Made by a program: the position numbers and the translations under genes. Positions 52,657 through 61,323 of a DNA stretch of 64,000 nt are shown piece after piece. Source of the DNA: Pseudocoprococcus catus (lineage in GTDB: Bacteria; Bacillota; Clostridia; Lachnospirales; Lachnospiraceae); NCBI RefSeq assembly GCF_019734885.1, contig NZ_JAAXCM010000039.1, forward strand, positions 1 through 64,000, in the 5' to 3' direction. A model generated the notes under the pieces. It worked only from the letters and a program-made list of their open reading frames with translations. It was not told the origin of the DNA and made no database searches. Position 1 is the first letter of the stretch, and each line of letters opens with the position of its first letter.

Positions 52657-53733
52657 CTACTGTTCAATGGCCTGATAATCATCGTCGAGGGTGATGCCCA
52701 GATCAGAAGCAATCTGCGGGTTGTAAATGCGTGTCAGACTCTGTGGGTCTTCAACTGGCATTGTAGCCGGATCCTTGCCATTTACAAGAATATCGTAGGC
52801 CTGTTCGCCGGCGCGATAACCAATATCATAGAAGTCGATGGAGAGGGAGGCAAGGCCGCAGCCTGTACACTGACTTTCTTCGCCGCAGATGATCGGCACG
52901 CCTGCAGGGCGGGCAACAGCATCGATGATGGACTGATTGCTGGATACAACATTATCTGTTGGTACATAGATTACATCACATTCGGAAACACAGTTGTTGG
53001 TCACTGACTGCAGATCGTTGGAATCTGAGAAGCTGAAGTCTTTGTGTTTAATATTTAAGTCATCCAGATAAGAGGCAATATGTTCGGCCTGATAAACAGA
53101 ATTGACTTCGGCCGAGCAGTAGAGGATACCAACCTGTTTCACATCAGGAAAGAGATCAGCGATGATTTGCGCCTGCTGATCCAGTGGTGCCAGATCGTTG
53201 GTCCCTGTAACATTGATGCCTGTACAGCCGTTGTCATCCAGTTCAATATCCAGTGCAGCGGCAAAGCTTGTGACAGAAGTGCCCACAACAGGAATCGTGG
53301 ATGTGGCATTGGCACAGGCCTGAAGGGCAGCTGTAGCGTTGGCCATGATCAGGTCAGAGCCGTTGTTGACAAATTGGTTGGCGATAGTGGCACATGTCTG
53401 GGAGTCACCCTGTGCATTCTGAAGGTTGAACTGTACGTGATCCTCTCCTAATAATTTTACCAGAGCATCTTCAAAACCCTGTGTGGCACGATCTAGTGCT
53501 TCATGCTGGACTAACTGGCAGATGCCGATCTGATAGACTTTGTCGTCGGCTGCAGTGCCTTCAGTACTGTCTGCAGCAGCTTCGGATGCTGACGCTGAAG
53601 CATTTTCTGCAGCTGATTCAGTGGTTGTACCTGCTGCGGGTGAGCCAGTGTTGGAGCCGCAGCCTGCCAGACAACCCATAGCCAAAGCCGTACAGGCAAT
53701 GGCAGATAACATTTTTCTAATTCCCTTTTTCAT
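52657..53733 (-). CDS. ABC-transporter substrate-binding lipoprotein (ABC_sub_bind family)
   Basis: The start is ATG at 53733, eight bases after AGGAGG; a longer frame lacks a ribosome site. The 358-residue protein has a lipoprotein signal ending LAGC, a Ser/Ala/Glu-rich linker, and a two-lobed periplasmic-binding fold (VYQIGICQLVQHEALDRA; VGILYCSAEVNS; IICGEESQC). Relatives bind amino acids or aromatic compounds such as tryptophan. The expected permease and ATPase genes are absent next to it: downstream lies a repeat and a broken dehydrogenase. It is either an orphan or works with a distant transporter. Confidence 0.85.
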   Translation of the reverse strand: MKKGIRKMLSAIACTALAMGCLAGCGSNTGSPAAGTTTESAAENASASASEAAADSTEGTAADDKVYQIGICQLVQHEALDRATQGFEDALVKLLGEDHVQFNLQNAQGDSQTCATIANQFVNNGSDLIMANATAALQACANATSTIPVVGTSVTSFAAALDIELDDNGCTGINVTGTNDLAPLDQQAQIIADLFPDVKQVGILYCSAEVNSVYQAEHIASYLDDLNIKHKDFSFSDSNDLQSVTNNCVSECDVIYVPTDNVVSSNQSIIDAVARPAGVPIICGEESQCTGCGLASLSIDFYDIGYRAGEQAYDILVNGKDPATMPVEDPQSLTRIYNPQIASDLGITLDDDYQAIEQ

Positions 53734-53745
53734 TCTTTTCCTCCT

Positions 53746-53768
53746 ACGCAACATCGTATGTGTTGCGT
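53746..53768 (-). promoter_or_regulatory. Inverted repeat in the lipoprotein gene leader
   Basis: ACGCAACA and TGTTGCGT (8-base arms, 7-base loop) lie directly before the ribosome site; it could be an operator or a leader hairpin. Confidence 0.45.
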
Positions 53769-53898
53769 TTTTTAAATTCACCAATGGTTTAAAGCGTAGC
53801 ACTTTAAACTGGCAAAGTAAATTATAACACCAATCAGAAAATAATTCAACAGAGAAAAATAAGATAACCGGTCTGGTTGAAAATTGTATAACAACACA

Positions 53899-53927
53899 TT
53901 GTGTAGTACATAAAAGTGCGATATAAT
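53899..53927 (+). promoter_or_regulatory. Sigma-A promoter of the small XRE gene
   Basis: TTGTGT (53899-53904), 17 bases, TATAAT (53922-53927). Confidence 0.6.
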
Positions 53928-54021
53928 AGACAAAAGATGTAATAATTTAAAGAGTGGATCGGAGATATAAGAGGCCGTATATGCCTGCGGCTGTGCGTGA
54001 TTTGAGGAGGAAAATGAGATT

Positions 54022-54237
54022 ATGACAGAGTGCCAACAGATTATTAAGGAATTAAGAAAAGCAACGGGAATGAACAGAAGACAGTTTTGCGAGGAATTTG
54101 AGATCCCCTACAGGACTGTGACTGAGTGGGAGCGCGGAACGAGAAATGCGCCGAAATATGTTCTGAAGTTTATGGAGTATTATATTCAGAATGAAAAAGT
54201 GAAGAAAGAGAATGAACAGAAAGTTTCGGAGAATTAA
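54022..54237 (+). CDS. Small XRE-type helix-turn-helix protein (71 aa)
   Basis: ATG 54022 follows GAGGAGG. The protein is little more than one helix-turn-helix (IIKELRKATGMNRRQFCEEF, then IPYRTVTEWERGTRNAPKYV) plus a charged tail. Its own promoter and a bidirectional terminator make it a single-gene unit. Proteins of this kind are common in Lachnospiraceae, and their targets are unknown. Confidence 0.82.
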   Translation: MTECQQIIKELRKATGMNRRQFCEEFEIPYRTVTEWERGTRNAPKYVLKFMEYYIQNEKVKKENEQKVSEN

Positions 54238-54275
54238 GTTGGTTTTAAAGCATTAAGTAATCGGAATAAGAGCAA

Positions 54276-54332
54276 AAAGAGCCTGTGCAGTACATCATAT
54301 CAATGGATTAAAATACTGCATAGGCTCTTTTT
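54276..54332. terminator. Bidirectional terminator
   Basis: AAAGAGCCTGTGCAGTA (54276-54292) pairs with TACTGCATAGGCTCTTT (54314-54330). It serves the XRE gene and the convergent symporter gene. Confidence 0.75.
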
Positions 54333-54377
54333 AGCTTTGTGTGAGGGGCGGATAATATTGAAAAATGCAAATAATAT

Positions 54378-55700
54378 TTAGCCGATGCCGCCCAGTGCGA
54401 TACCGAGGATTAAAACCAGAAAACAAATCGGAATGTAAATGTATTTGCAAATTGGGAAGAACAGCCCGGTGAAAGGCTTTTTGCGGCCGGTGTTGACCTG
54501 CTTATCCACATATCTTTTGCCGAGGACCCAGAAGAACATAATGCCTGCCAGACCTGCACCAAGAGGGCAGATGTAAATGGACAGTACATCCATCCAGTCG
54601 GAGACAATGCCCTGGATCAGCAGGGAAATGACGATGCCGATGGCTGCGATAACGAGACAGGATGCTTTTCTTCCGAGACCGGTTTTCTCCTGAACGGTGG
54701 CGATAGGAGCCTCATAAAGGTTCATCAGAGAGGACATACCGGCCAAAAAGACGGCAGCAAAGAAGATAATAGCAATTATTCTTCCGCCGGGCATGGCTTT
54801 GATCAGATGAGGCAGGTAGATGAATAATAGTCCGGGACCACCCTGATCGAGCTGTGCACCGGTGGTGGCCATGGCAGGGATAATGACCAGGGCAGCCAGC
54901 ATAGCGGCGATGGTATCAAAAAAAGCAACTCTGGCTGCGGAAGCTGGGACGTCTTCCGTATCCGGAAGATAGGAACCGTAGATCAGAGTACCATTTCCTG
55001 CTACAGACAGAGAGAAGAATGCCTGACCAAGAGCAAAAATCCATGTGACTGGATCGGACAGTGCCTTTGAATCGACTCTGAAAATATAATGGTATCCATC
55101 GACAGCACCGGGTTGGAAAGCAACATAAATGCCGAGAATAATGAACAGGACGAAGAAAACAGGCATCATGATCTTGTTGGCCTTCTCAATGCCGCTGCCA
55201 ACACCGAACATCAGAATGATCATGCAGATCACTAAAGCGGCAGTCTGCCAGAAATTATTGCCGAAGGAAGAGGCCATTGAGCCGAAAGCACCGGCAAAGC
55301 CATCAATATCGGCAGGGGCCAGAACAGCACCGGTAAAAGTTCCGATGGTATACTTCAAAATCCAGCCCATGACAACGGTGTAGCCAATAGCCATAGCCAG
55401 TGCGCCAAGAACCGGAATCCATCCCAAGGCTTCTCCTGCCTTGCGATGTCCTCTGGATTCACAGGCAATGCCGAAGGCGTCGATAGGGCCGGAGCGGGTG
55501 GCACGGCCAAAGCTCATTTCGCTGATAACTCCCGTAAAGCCGATCAGGACGACAAAGATAAAATAAGGGATCAGGAAAGCACCGCCTCCGTAGAGGGAGA
55601 CGCGGGTTGGAAACATCCAGATATTGCCCATGCCGACTGCAGAACCGATGCAGGCCAGTATAAAGCCCCAGCGGCTGTTAAAAGATTCTCTTTTGCTCAT
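54378..55700 (-). CDS. Sodium-dependent symporter of the NSS/SNF family
   Basis: The start is ATG at 55700, eight bases after AAAGGA; the first in-frame ATG at 55715 contains the ribosome site. The 440-residue membrane protein has about 11-12 helices. The N-terminal signature SRWGFILACIGSAVGMGNIW, the unwound helix 1, and FIPYFIF are diagnostic of neurotransmitter:sodium symporters such as LeuT. Substrates of bacterial members are amino acids (often tryptophan, tyrosine or branched-chain) taken up with sodium. Gene boundaries are intact. It is probably monocistronic. Confidence 0.92.
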   Translation of the reverse strand: MSKRESFNSRWGFILACIGSAVGMGNIWMFPTRVSLYGGGAFLIPYFIFVVLIGFTGVISEMSFGRATRSGPIDAFGIACESRGHRKAGEALGWIPVLGALAMAIGYTVVMGWILKYTIGTFTGAVLAPADIDGFAGAFGSMASSFGNNFWQTAALVICMIILMFGVGSGIEKANKIMMPVFFVLFIILGIYVAFQPGAVDGYHYIFRVDSKALSDPVTWIFALGQAFFSLSVAGNGTLIYGSYLPDTEDVPASAARVAFFDTIAAMLAALVIIPAMATTGAQLDQGGPGLLFIYLPHLIKAMPGGRIIAIIFFAAVFLAGMSSLMNLYEAPIATVQEKTGLGRKASCLVIAAIGIVISLLIQGIVSDWMDVLSIYICPLGAGLAGIMFFWVLGKRYVDKQVNTGRKKPFTGLFFPICKYIYIPICFLVLILGIALGGIG

Positions 55701-55742
55701 ATCATTTCCTTTCAAGAGTTTCGTTTATTTATTGTAAAAATA

Positions 55743-55886
55743 TGTAACTGTTCAGAGCCAAGCAAAATTTCAAAAAACAGATATAAAATGTTTGCATTTT
55801 TAAGACTGTTTTTGAAATTTTATTTGGCGGATACGCCACACCGACGAAATGCGTAGCATTTTGGAGATTAGCTTTGAACAGTTACA
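55743..55886. mobile_element. MITE-like nested inverted-repeat element (144 bp)
   Basis: Outer arms TGTAACTGTTCAGAGC (55743-55758) and GCTTTGAACAGTTACA (55871-55886) match in 15 of 16 positions. Inside is a long stem AAAATTTCAAAAAACAG/CTGTTTTTGAAATTTT with a central AAAATG/CATTTT hairpin, then TGGCG/CGCCA and AAATGC/GCATTT stems. No gene lies within. The structure suggests a non-autonomous transposable element or a strong structured RNA. Confidence 0.55.
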
Positions 55887-55941
55887 AAAATATTACTATG
55901 TTTTGATAGAAAACTCAAGTTTTAAAGCAGAAAAAAGGCGA

Positions 55942-56094
55942 ATGGATGCTACAAGCTTCCCAGTGGCAGCCAAAGATATGGCACAGATGAGAGGCAGAAA
56001 AGTCGGGGCACCTTATTTGCCGAATAAGCTTACAGGACCGGGAAAAGCTTTTGATAAGATGCATTCTGAAATGAAAAAAGCGGGTCTGATTTAA
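55942..56094 (+). pseudogene. C-terminal fragment, possibly of a DapA-family aldolase
   Basis: Reading from 55942, the product ends AAKDMAQMRGRKVGAPYLP, then a stretch with KMHSEMKKAGLI at the very end. The order AK..M..RG...G.P..P and a final helix ending AGLI recalls dihydrodipicolinate synthase/NAL lyases. The upstream body is missing, and the MITE-like element abuts it. It is a weak assignment. Confidence 0.3.
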
Positions 56095-56139
56095 AAAGAA
56101 AAATATACATATACTAAAGAAAAGTGCATAATATCACCT

Positions 56140-56178
56140 AAAAAGTTGTTTCTATATAAATATAGGAACAACTTTTTT
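56140..56178. terminator. Terminator stem
   Basis: AAAAAGTTGTTTCTATA and TATAGGAACAACTTTTTT form a stem with a short loop; T-runs on both sides allow either direction. The rest of 56095-56392 holds an inverted repeat TTGA..TGTCG/CGACA..TCAA (56252-56280), a possible operator of the lipase gene. Confidence 0.65.
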
Positions 56179-56392
56179 ATCTGTACAATGCTGTTTTGAT
56201 ATTTAACAGATGGAAAGAGGTGTAAGAAACTGTTTTTGATAGAAGAAGGCGTTGAAATGTCGTGAAAGCGACAAAATCAAGAAATTGTCATGACATCTGA
56301 TTTTTATTTTATGTTAGAATATATCGCAGAACAAACAGGTTGAATAGGAAAAACAATAAGTGATATAGAATAAATAATGGAGATTGATGACA

Positions 56393-57247
56393 ATGAGTAA
56401 GATTGGCTTGGTATTGGAAGGCGGCGGCATGAAATGTGCTTATACCGCCGGAATTCTGGATGCCATGATGGATAATGGCGTCACTTTTGATTATTGTATC
56501 GGTGTTTCAGCCGGTTCGGCCAATGGGGTTTCTTTTGTAGCCGGACAGCGGGGCAGAAATATCCGCTTCTACACAGAGCATATTAATGAGAAGGGCTACT
56601 TTGGTCTTTCTTCTTTTTTGAAGACGGGTAATCTTTTCGGGCTCCAGTATATATATGGAACGCTGACCAATTCCGGTGGCGCAGATCCGCTGGATTTTGA
56701 TGCCTTTATGAAAAGTCCGATGGAATACTGGCTGGTGGCAACGGATGCTCAGACGGGCAAGCCGACTTATTTCAGCAAGAAAGACATGCATAAGGATGAT
56801 TATCGTCATGTGATGGCATCCTGTGCGATTCCTGCAGTCTGCAGGCCTGTTGAGATCGATGGAAGATTTTACTATGATGGCGGTGTATCGGATTCTATTC
56901 CTGTTCAGAAAGCCATGGATGACGGCTGTGACAAGCTGGTTGTCATTTTGACCAAGCCCCATGATTTTGTGAAGGAGCCGGAGAGAGATCGGTTTATTTA
57001 CAAGAGATTATGCAAAAAATATCCGAAGATCATCGAAGCACTGGATCACAGACATATCATGTACAAAGCCTGCCAGGATAAAATGTTTGCCTTGGAAAAG
57101 TCAGGCAAAGCATTTGTTTTTGCACCGGAACACGTACTTGGCGGCGGCACTTACAGCATGGATGCCAAGGAGGAAGAGGCTATTTATGAGATGGGAATCA
57201 GGGATTTTTATGCACAGCAGGAAAAACTGAAGGCTTTTATGAAGTAA
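56393..57247 (+). CDS. Patatin-like phospholipase/acylhydrolase
   Basis: ATG 56393 lies ten bases after GGAG; upstream TTG and ATG codons are too near the site. The 284-residue protein has the oxyanion loop LEGGGMKCAYTAG (8-20), the nucleophile elbow GVSAGS (Ser39), and the catalytic DGGVSDSIPV (Asp near 162). It resembles YjjU/RssA-type patatins. It would act on lipids or acyl esters in the cytosol. No signal peptide is present. It is followed by a very long hairpin. Confidence 0.9.
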   Translation: MSKIGLVLEGGGMKCAYTAGILDAMMDNGVTFDYCIGVSAGSANGVSFVAGQRGRNIRFYTEHINEKGYFGLSSFLKTGNLFGLQYIYGTLTNSGGADPLDFDAFMKSPMEYWLVATDAQTGKPTYFSKKDMHKDDYRHVMASCAIPAVCRPVEIDGRFYYDGGVSDSIPVQKAMDDGCDKLVVILTKPHDFVKEPERDRFIYKRLCKKYPKIIEALDHRHIMYKACQDKMFALEKSGKAFVFAPEHVLGGGTYSMDAKEEEAIYEMGIRDFYAQQEKLKAFMK

Positions 57248-57300
57248 GTGTTGTAGAGTAAAACTTTGCCCATGAGAGTGCCATATTCAATTCCCGGCTA

Positions 57301-57472
57301 GAGTGCTTTTGAAATGTTCAACGGCGTGTTGCTCAAAAACATCGAAAAGGGATTAAAATGAGATTATTCAAGCGCAGGTGCTTCTAACGCGTCTGTGTTG
57401 AATAATCTCGTTTTAATCCCTTTATGTATACCTGGAGCAACACGCCTCTTGTCTTACTTTTTAAAAGCACTC
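57301..57472. repeat. Very long hairpin between convergent genes
   Basis: GGCGTGTTGCTC (57323-57334) pairs with GAGCAACACGCC (57435-57446). A 26-bp inner stem starts AAAGGGATTAAAATGAG (57346 onwards) and pairs with 57398-57423. Outer GAGTGCTTTT (57301-57310) pairs with AAAAGCACTC (57463-57472), which is the end of the minus-strand gene. This exceeds any normal terminator and may be a mobile repeat or an RNA-processing structure. Confidence 0.6.
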
Positions 57473-58935
57473 AAATCGATCATTCGATAGACAAGAGAGC
57501 CGTATTTATCGTAAAATGCCTGCAGGCTCTCTGCGTCGTAATGAATGCAGTAGTCTGCAGTTCTTATGCTGTCCAGATACGCACTGATCTTCTGGACAAG
57601 CGTATCGGAGAGCACAGAATAAAAATAAGGGCCGACGTCCGTGTGATAGCGTTCCGGATTTTTGAGGAACAGTTTCTTACGATTATTGAAGATGGCAAAA
57701 TGTATGAGATGCTGGGTGTTCACTAATTGTTCATCATCAATCACATAAAAATGAATGTTTGGATTACCTTTTGCAAGGGCCAGCACATTCTCAATATGCA
57801 GCTTGCGTTCTTCAGGTGTCATATGATAAACCACATCTGCAAAAATAATTTCACCGTCATCAATATATTTCATTAATGAGGATTTCAGTACATAGAAATC
57901 CAGCGTATTCTTTTCAAAAATTTCTTCCCATGTAATCTGAAGCTGAGCGACGATCAGTGCCATAAATTCATCTTTATCCCTTTCCCGGGCAGTCTGGATG
58001 ATTTTGTCCCAGCACTCCTGAGGCAGAAGATATTCAAAGCCCAGGGTCAGCAGGAACTGGAAGTTATCCTTGGTATAAAAGTCCGTGCGGTAACCATGCT
58101 GATAGAATTCCAACTGTTCCGTGGCATGGGCCAGAAGATTCGGTGTACGGAAGGAAGGCAGTGTACGGACATAAATCTGATTGACCTTTTCAGGGTCAAA
58201 GATGACACTTGCCACATTGACACGGTTGTATTGATCGAGGGCACAGAGAATAGCAACATGATCTTTGACAACAATGGTATTAAGGGTACGCATCAATGTA
58301 TTGTCATAAAAGTCAAAATTAATGGCCTTGTGTGCGTTGATAAAATAGTAGAGTGCTTCCAATCCCTGATTATTGTCATCATAAAGCAATGTTGTGTCAA
58401 CACCTATTTTAACATTGACAGGATGCTTAGGTGTCAGATGGGAATACGCATTGGAAGGACTGTCCAATGCGAACCGACAGACATCCAGTGTGCACAGAAC
58501 ATCCAGTGATTCATCATAATCCAGCAGCATCTGCGGCAGTTCGTGATTAAAGAAATTGTAAATGTCATTGGCCAGGGTAAGAATCCTTGGCTTATAAGTT
58601 GTCTGCTGCTTTAATTCAGTGGAAGCTTCATTGCAGGAATTGCTGTAGTTTTCCTTTAATAAATGATAGACTGCGTTTTCCAGACCGTCTGGACAGACTT
58701 CCATTGAAAAAGCTTTTTCAAAATCTTTGATATTCTCCTGACTCAGAATCTCCTGGGCAAAAAGAGAAGCCATACTGCGGTTGATCTCAGGAGCCATCTT
58801 GGCAGCAGGTAGCATGGATTTATTACACCATTTACTTATGTAAGAGACGTCGTAGCCGATGACGTCTGATATCGTTGACAGTTTAGAACCTGTCAGCTGA
58901 ATCAGCTGTTTCAATACAGTTCCGTATGCATTCAT
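57454..58935 (-). CDS. Divergent HTH regulator-like protein (493 aa)
   Basis: The protein starts at ATG 58935. Its first 60 residues form a helix-turn-helix (VLKQLIQLTGSKLSTISDVIG, then DVSYISKWCN), like XRE domains. The rest (about 70-490) is a large mixed domain with no motif I know. The architecture, HTH plus long sensory domain and divergent from a catabolic operon, suggests it controls the acrylate genes that start 252 bases away. A link is inferred from position only; the ligand may be lactate or a CoA ester. Confidence 0.65.
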   Translation of the reverse strand: MNAYGTVLKQLIQLTGSKLSTISDVIGYDVSYISKWCNKSMLPAAKMAPEINRSMASLFAQEILSQENIKDFEKAFSMEVCPDGLENAVYHLLKENYSNSCNEASTELKQQTTYKPRILTLANDIYNFFNHELPQMLLDYDESLDVLCTLDVCRFALDSPSNAYSHLTPKHPVNVKIGVDTTLLYDDNNQGLEALYYFINAHKAINFDFYDNTLMRTLNTIVVKDHVAILCALDQYNRVNVASVIFDPEKVNQIYVRTLPSFRTPNLLAHATEQLEFYQHGYRTDFYTKDNFQFLLTLGFEYLLPQECWDKIIQTARERDKDEFMALIVAQLQITWEEIFEKNTLDFYVLKSSLMKYIDDGEIIFADVVYHMTPEERKLHIENVLALAKGNPNIHFYVIDDEQLVNTQHLIHFAIFNNRKKLFLKNPERYHTDVGPYFYSVLSDTLVQKISAYLDSIRTADYCIHYDAESLQAFYDKYGSLVYRMIDLSAFKK

Positions 58936-58986
58936 ATCAAATACCTCTCTATTTTTTAATACATAACATTTTTGGCTTTACATGGT

Positions 58987-59017
58987 ATAGTATGCCAGTG
59001 TGTTATGAAATTGTCAA
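58987..59017 (-). promoter_or_regulatory. Promoter of the divergent regulator
   Basis: On the minus strand TTGACA (complement of 59012-59017) is followed after 19 bases by TACTAT (complement of 58987-58992). Confidence 0.4.
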
Positions 59018-59020
59018 CTC

Positions 59021-59049
59021 CAAATTTGAATCAATTAGAATTCAATTTG
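59021..59049. promoter_or_regulatory. Inverted repeat between regulator and acrylate operon
   Basis: CAAATTTGAA and TTCAATTTG flank a 10-base centre between the divergent promoters, a fitting operator for the 57454-58935 regulator. Confidence 0.4.
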
Positions 59050-59084
59050 CAAAAATTGAGTAAAGCACGTACCATTTGATTTTA

Positions 59085-59113
59085 TTGCTTCAATGCTGAT
59101 AAAAACTTACAAT
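59085..59113 (+). promoter_or_regulatory. Candidate promoter of the acrylate operon
   Basis: TTGCTT (59085-59090), 17 bases, TACAAT (59108-59113), leaving a leader of about 70 bases before pct. Confidence 0.45.
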
Positions 59114-59187
59114 AGCCATATCGAAAGAAAGTAAAAAATGTATAAAATCTACAACAAATAATTATGAATTAGACGGAGGGATTGGAA

Positions 59188-60759
59188 ATGGGTAAGGTTA
59201 AAGTCTTAACAGCAAGACAGGCCGCAGATCTTATCAAAGATGGCGACACAGTGACTTTAAGCGGATTCGTTGCAAATGGTATTGCAGAAGCATTGAACAC
59301 AGCTGCTGAGGAGAGATTCCTTGAGACAGGACATCCAAAGGATCTTACATTATTCTGGGTAGCTGGTACTGGTAATAAAGACGGTAGCCATGCTGATCAT
59401 TATGCACACGAAGGTATGGTAAAGAAAGTTATCGGCGGACATTTCAATTTTGTTCCTAAGATTTGTGAAATGCTTTCTGAAAATAAAATTGAAGGCTACA
59501 ACGTGCCACAGGGTGCCATTGCTCAGATGCTCAGAGATAATGCAGCACGCAAGGTGGGAACCATCAGCCACGTTGGTATCGGTACATTCGCAGATCCAAG
59601 AAACGGCGGTGGACGTTTAAGCGAGAAGACAAAAGAAGATATTGTAAAGATCATCGAACTGGAAGGACAGGAACAGTTATTCTATCCGAGAATTCCTCTG
59701 GATGTGGCATTCATCCGCGGTACATATGCAGATGAGTTAGGTAACATCACATTAGAAAAAGAAATGGCTCCTCTGGATGCAACATCTCAGGCAATGGCTG
59801 TTCACAACAATGGTGGTCTGGTTGTTGTTCAGGTTGAAAGAGTTGTCAAAGCAGGTCATCTTGACCCGAAGCTTGTAAAGATTCCTGGTATTTATGTAGA
59901 TGCTGTTGTTGAATGTCCGGCAGATGATCCGAAACAGTCACAGAGTATCAACTGTACATATGATCCGGCTTATGCAGGCAACACACAGGTTCCTGTATCC
60001 AGCCTTGAACCAAAGAAACTGGATGCCAAGAAGATCATCGGACGCCGTGCAGCAATGGAATTAAAGAAAAACGTTGTTGTTAACCTTGGTGTTGGTGTTC
60101 CTGAATGGGTATCTTCTGTAGCAGCTGAAGAAGGCGTGGCAGATGAAATGACACTGACTGTTGAGTGTGGTCCTGTCGGCGGTGTACCTGGCGGCGGCCT
60201 CAGATTCGGTGGTTCTGTCAATGCACAGGCTTACATGGATGAAGGCTACCAGTTTGACTTCTACGATGGCGGCGGTTTGGATCTTTGCTTCCTCGGTCTT
60301 GCAGAAGTAGATAACAACGGTGATGTGAATGTCAGCCGTCTTGGAACAAGAATCACAGGTAGCGGCGGTTTCACAAATATTTCTTCTAACTCTAAGAAAG
60401 CTGTTTTCTGCGGTACATTCACAAATGGTGTTAAGATTCAGACAGGAGACGGTAAGCTGACAATCCTTGAAGAAGGTAAGAAACATAAATTTGTTAAGAA
60501 GGTTACAGAAATTACATTCTCAGGCGTTGTTGCCGGCAAAGCAGGCAAGGATGTCCTCTATGTGACAGAACGAGCAGTATTCGCATTGAAGGCAGACGGT
60601 ATTCATCTGATCGAGGTTGCACCTGGCATTGATGTTCAGACACAGGTTCTCGATGAAATGGATTTCGAACCGATCGTTGATCGTGATGCAGATGGCAATG
60701 TCAAATTAATGGATGCCAGAATCTTCAAAGATGAAGTTATGGGAATGACAATTGAATAA
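59188..60759 (+). CDS. pct: Propionate/lactate CoA-transferase
   Basis: ATG 59188 lies seven bases after GGAGGG; a TTG at 59182 overlaps that spacing. The 523-residue single-chain family I CoA-transferase activates lactate to lactoyl-CoA at the expense of propionyl- or acetyl-CoA. Landmarks are DGDTVTLSGF near the start, GIGTFADPRNGGGR, RGTYADELGNIT and the catalytic Glu in ECGPVGGVPGGG (near 326), then YDGGGLDLCFLGL. It closely resembles the C. propionicum enzyme from memory. It is the first gene of the acrylate operon. Confidence 0.92.
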   Translation: MGKVKVLTARQAADLIKDGDTVTLSGFVANGIAEALNTAAEERFLETGHPKDLTLFWVAGTGNKDGSHADHYAHEGMVKKVIGGHFNFVPKICEMLSENKIEGYNVPQGAIAQMLRDNAARKVGTISHVGIGTFADPRNGGGRLSEKTKEDIVKIIELEGQEQLFYPRIPLDVAFIRGTYADELGNITLEKEMAPLDATSQAMAVHNNGGLVVVQVERVVKAGHLDPKLVKIPGIYVDAVVECPADDPKQSQSINCTYDPAYAGNTQVPVSSLEPKKLDAKKIIGRRAAMELKKNVVVNLGVGVPEWVSSVAAEEGVADEMTLTVECGPVGGVPGGGLRFGGSVNAQAYMDEGYQFDFYDGGGLDLCFLGLAEVDNNGDVNVSRLGTRITGSGGFTNISSNSKKAVFCGTFTNGVKIQTGDGKLTILEEGKKHKFVKKVTEITFSGVVAGKAGKDVLYVTERAVFALKADGIHLIEVAPGIDVQTQVLDEMDFEPIVDRDADGNVKLMDARIFKDEVMGMTIE

Positions 60760-60812
60760 AACAGTCCATAAATATTAACAAATATATTATAAAACAGGGA
60801 GGAACTTTCATC

Positions 60813-61292
60813 ATGGAAAACTTATTTGCAAACACAGGAATTGGCAAACACATTATCAGAACACATCACTGGGGCATCGTTTTACCTACACTTGAAAAGG
60901 CAGAAGCTTTTATGAAAACATTTGGTCTTCAGGAAGATTACAGAGGTCATGTAAAAGCTTATGATGCAGATCTGATCTTCACAAAACACGGCAACGGTGT
61001 AGACGCAGTTGAATTTATCATTCCATTATCAGGCGTTCTGACAGAGTTCAACAAAGGTAAAGGCGGTATCGCTCACGTTGCTTACCTTGTAGATGATATC
61101 AATGCTGTTTCAGAAGAAATCAAAGCCATGGGTTATGAACTTCTTGAAAAAGAACCTCAGGAAGGTACAGAAGACATCATCGTTAACTTTATCCGTCCAA
61201 AATATACACAGGGTATCCTTGTAGAGCTGATCCAGCAGGTTGGTGACATCAACTACGATGCAACATTCACAAGCCGTTGGGGTGAAAAATAA
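60813..61292 (+). CDS. VOC-fold protein, candidate lactoyl-CoA epimerase
   Basis: ATG 60813 follows GGGAGG by nine bases. The 159-residue protein has two betaalphabetabetabeta halves like methylmalonyl-CoA epimerase and glyoxalase. The probable metal ligands are His in HHWGIVLP (near 18-19), Glu in VEFIIP, His in IAHVAYLV and Glu in LVELIQQ. Its place between the CoA-transferase and the dehydratase activator suggests it acts on an acyl-CoA of the pathway, for example interconverting (S)- and (R)-lactoyl-CoA so that both lactate isomers can be used. This is inference; glyoxalase or other VOC roles are possible. Confidence 0.75.
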   Translation: MENLFANTGIGKHIIRTHHWGIVLPTLEKAEAFMKTFGLQEDYRGHVKAYDADLIFTKHGNGVDAVEFIIPLSGVLTEFNKGKGGIAHVAYLVDDINAVSEEIKAMGYELLEKEPQEGTEDIIVNFIRPKYTQGILVELIQQVGDINYDATFTSRWGEK

Positions 61293-61323
61293 TTGTAAAT
61301 CATAATGACAGGAGGAAATGTGC

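Noticed and set aside
53540-53827. Plus-strand frame opposite the lipoprotein signal region
   Set aside because: It is an antisense shadow of a well-supported lipoprotein gene on the minus strand.
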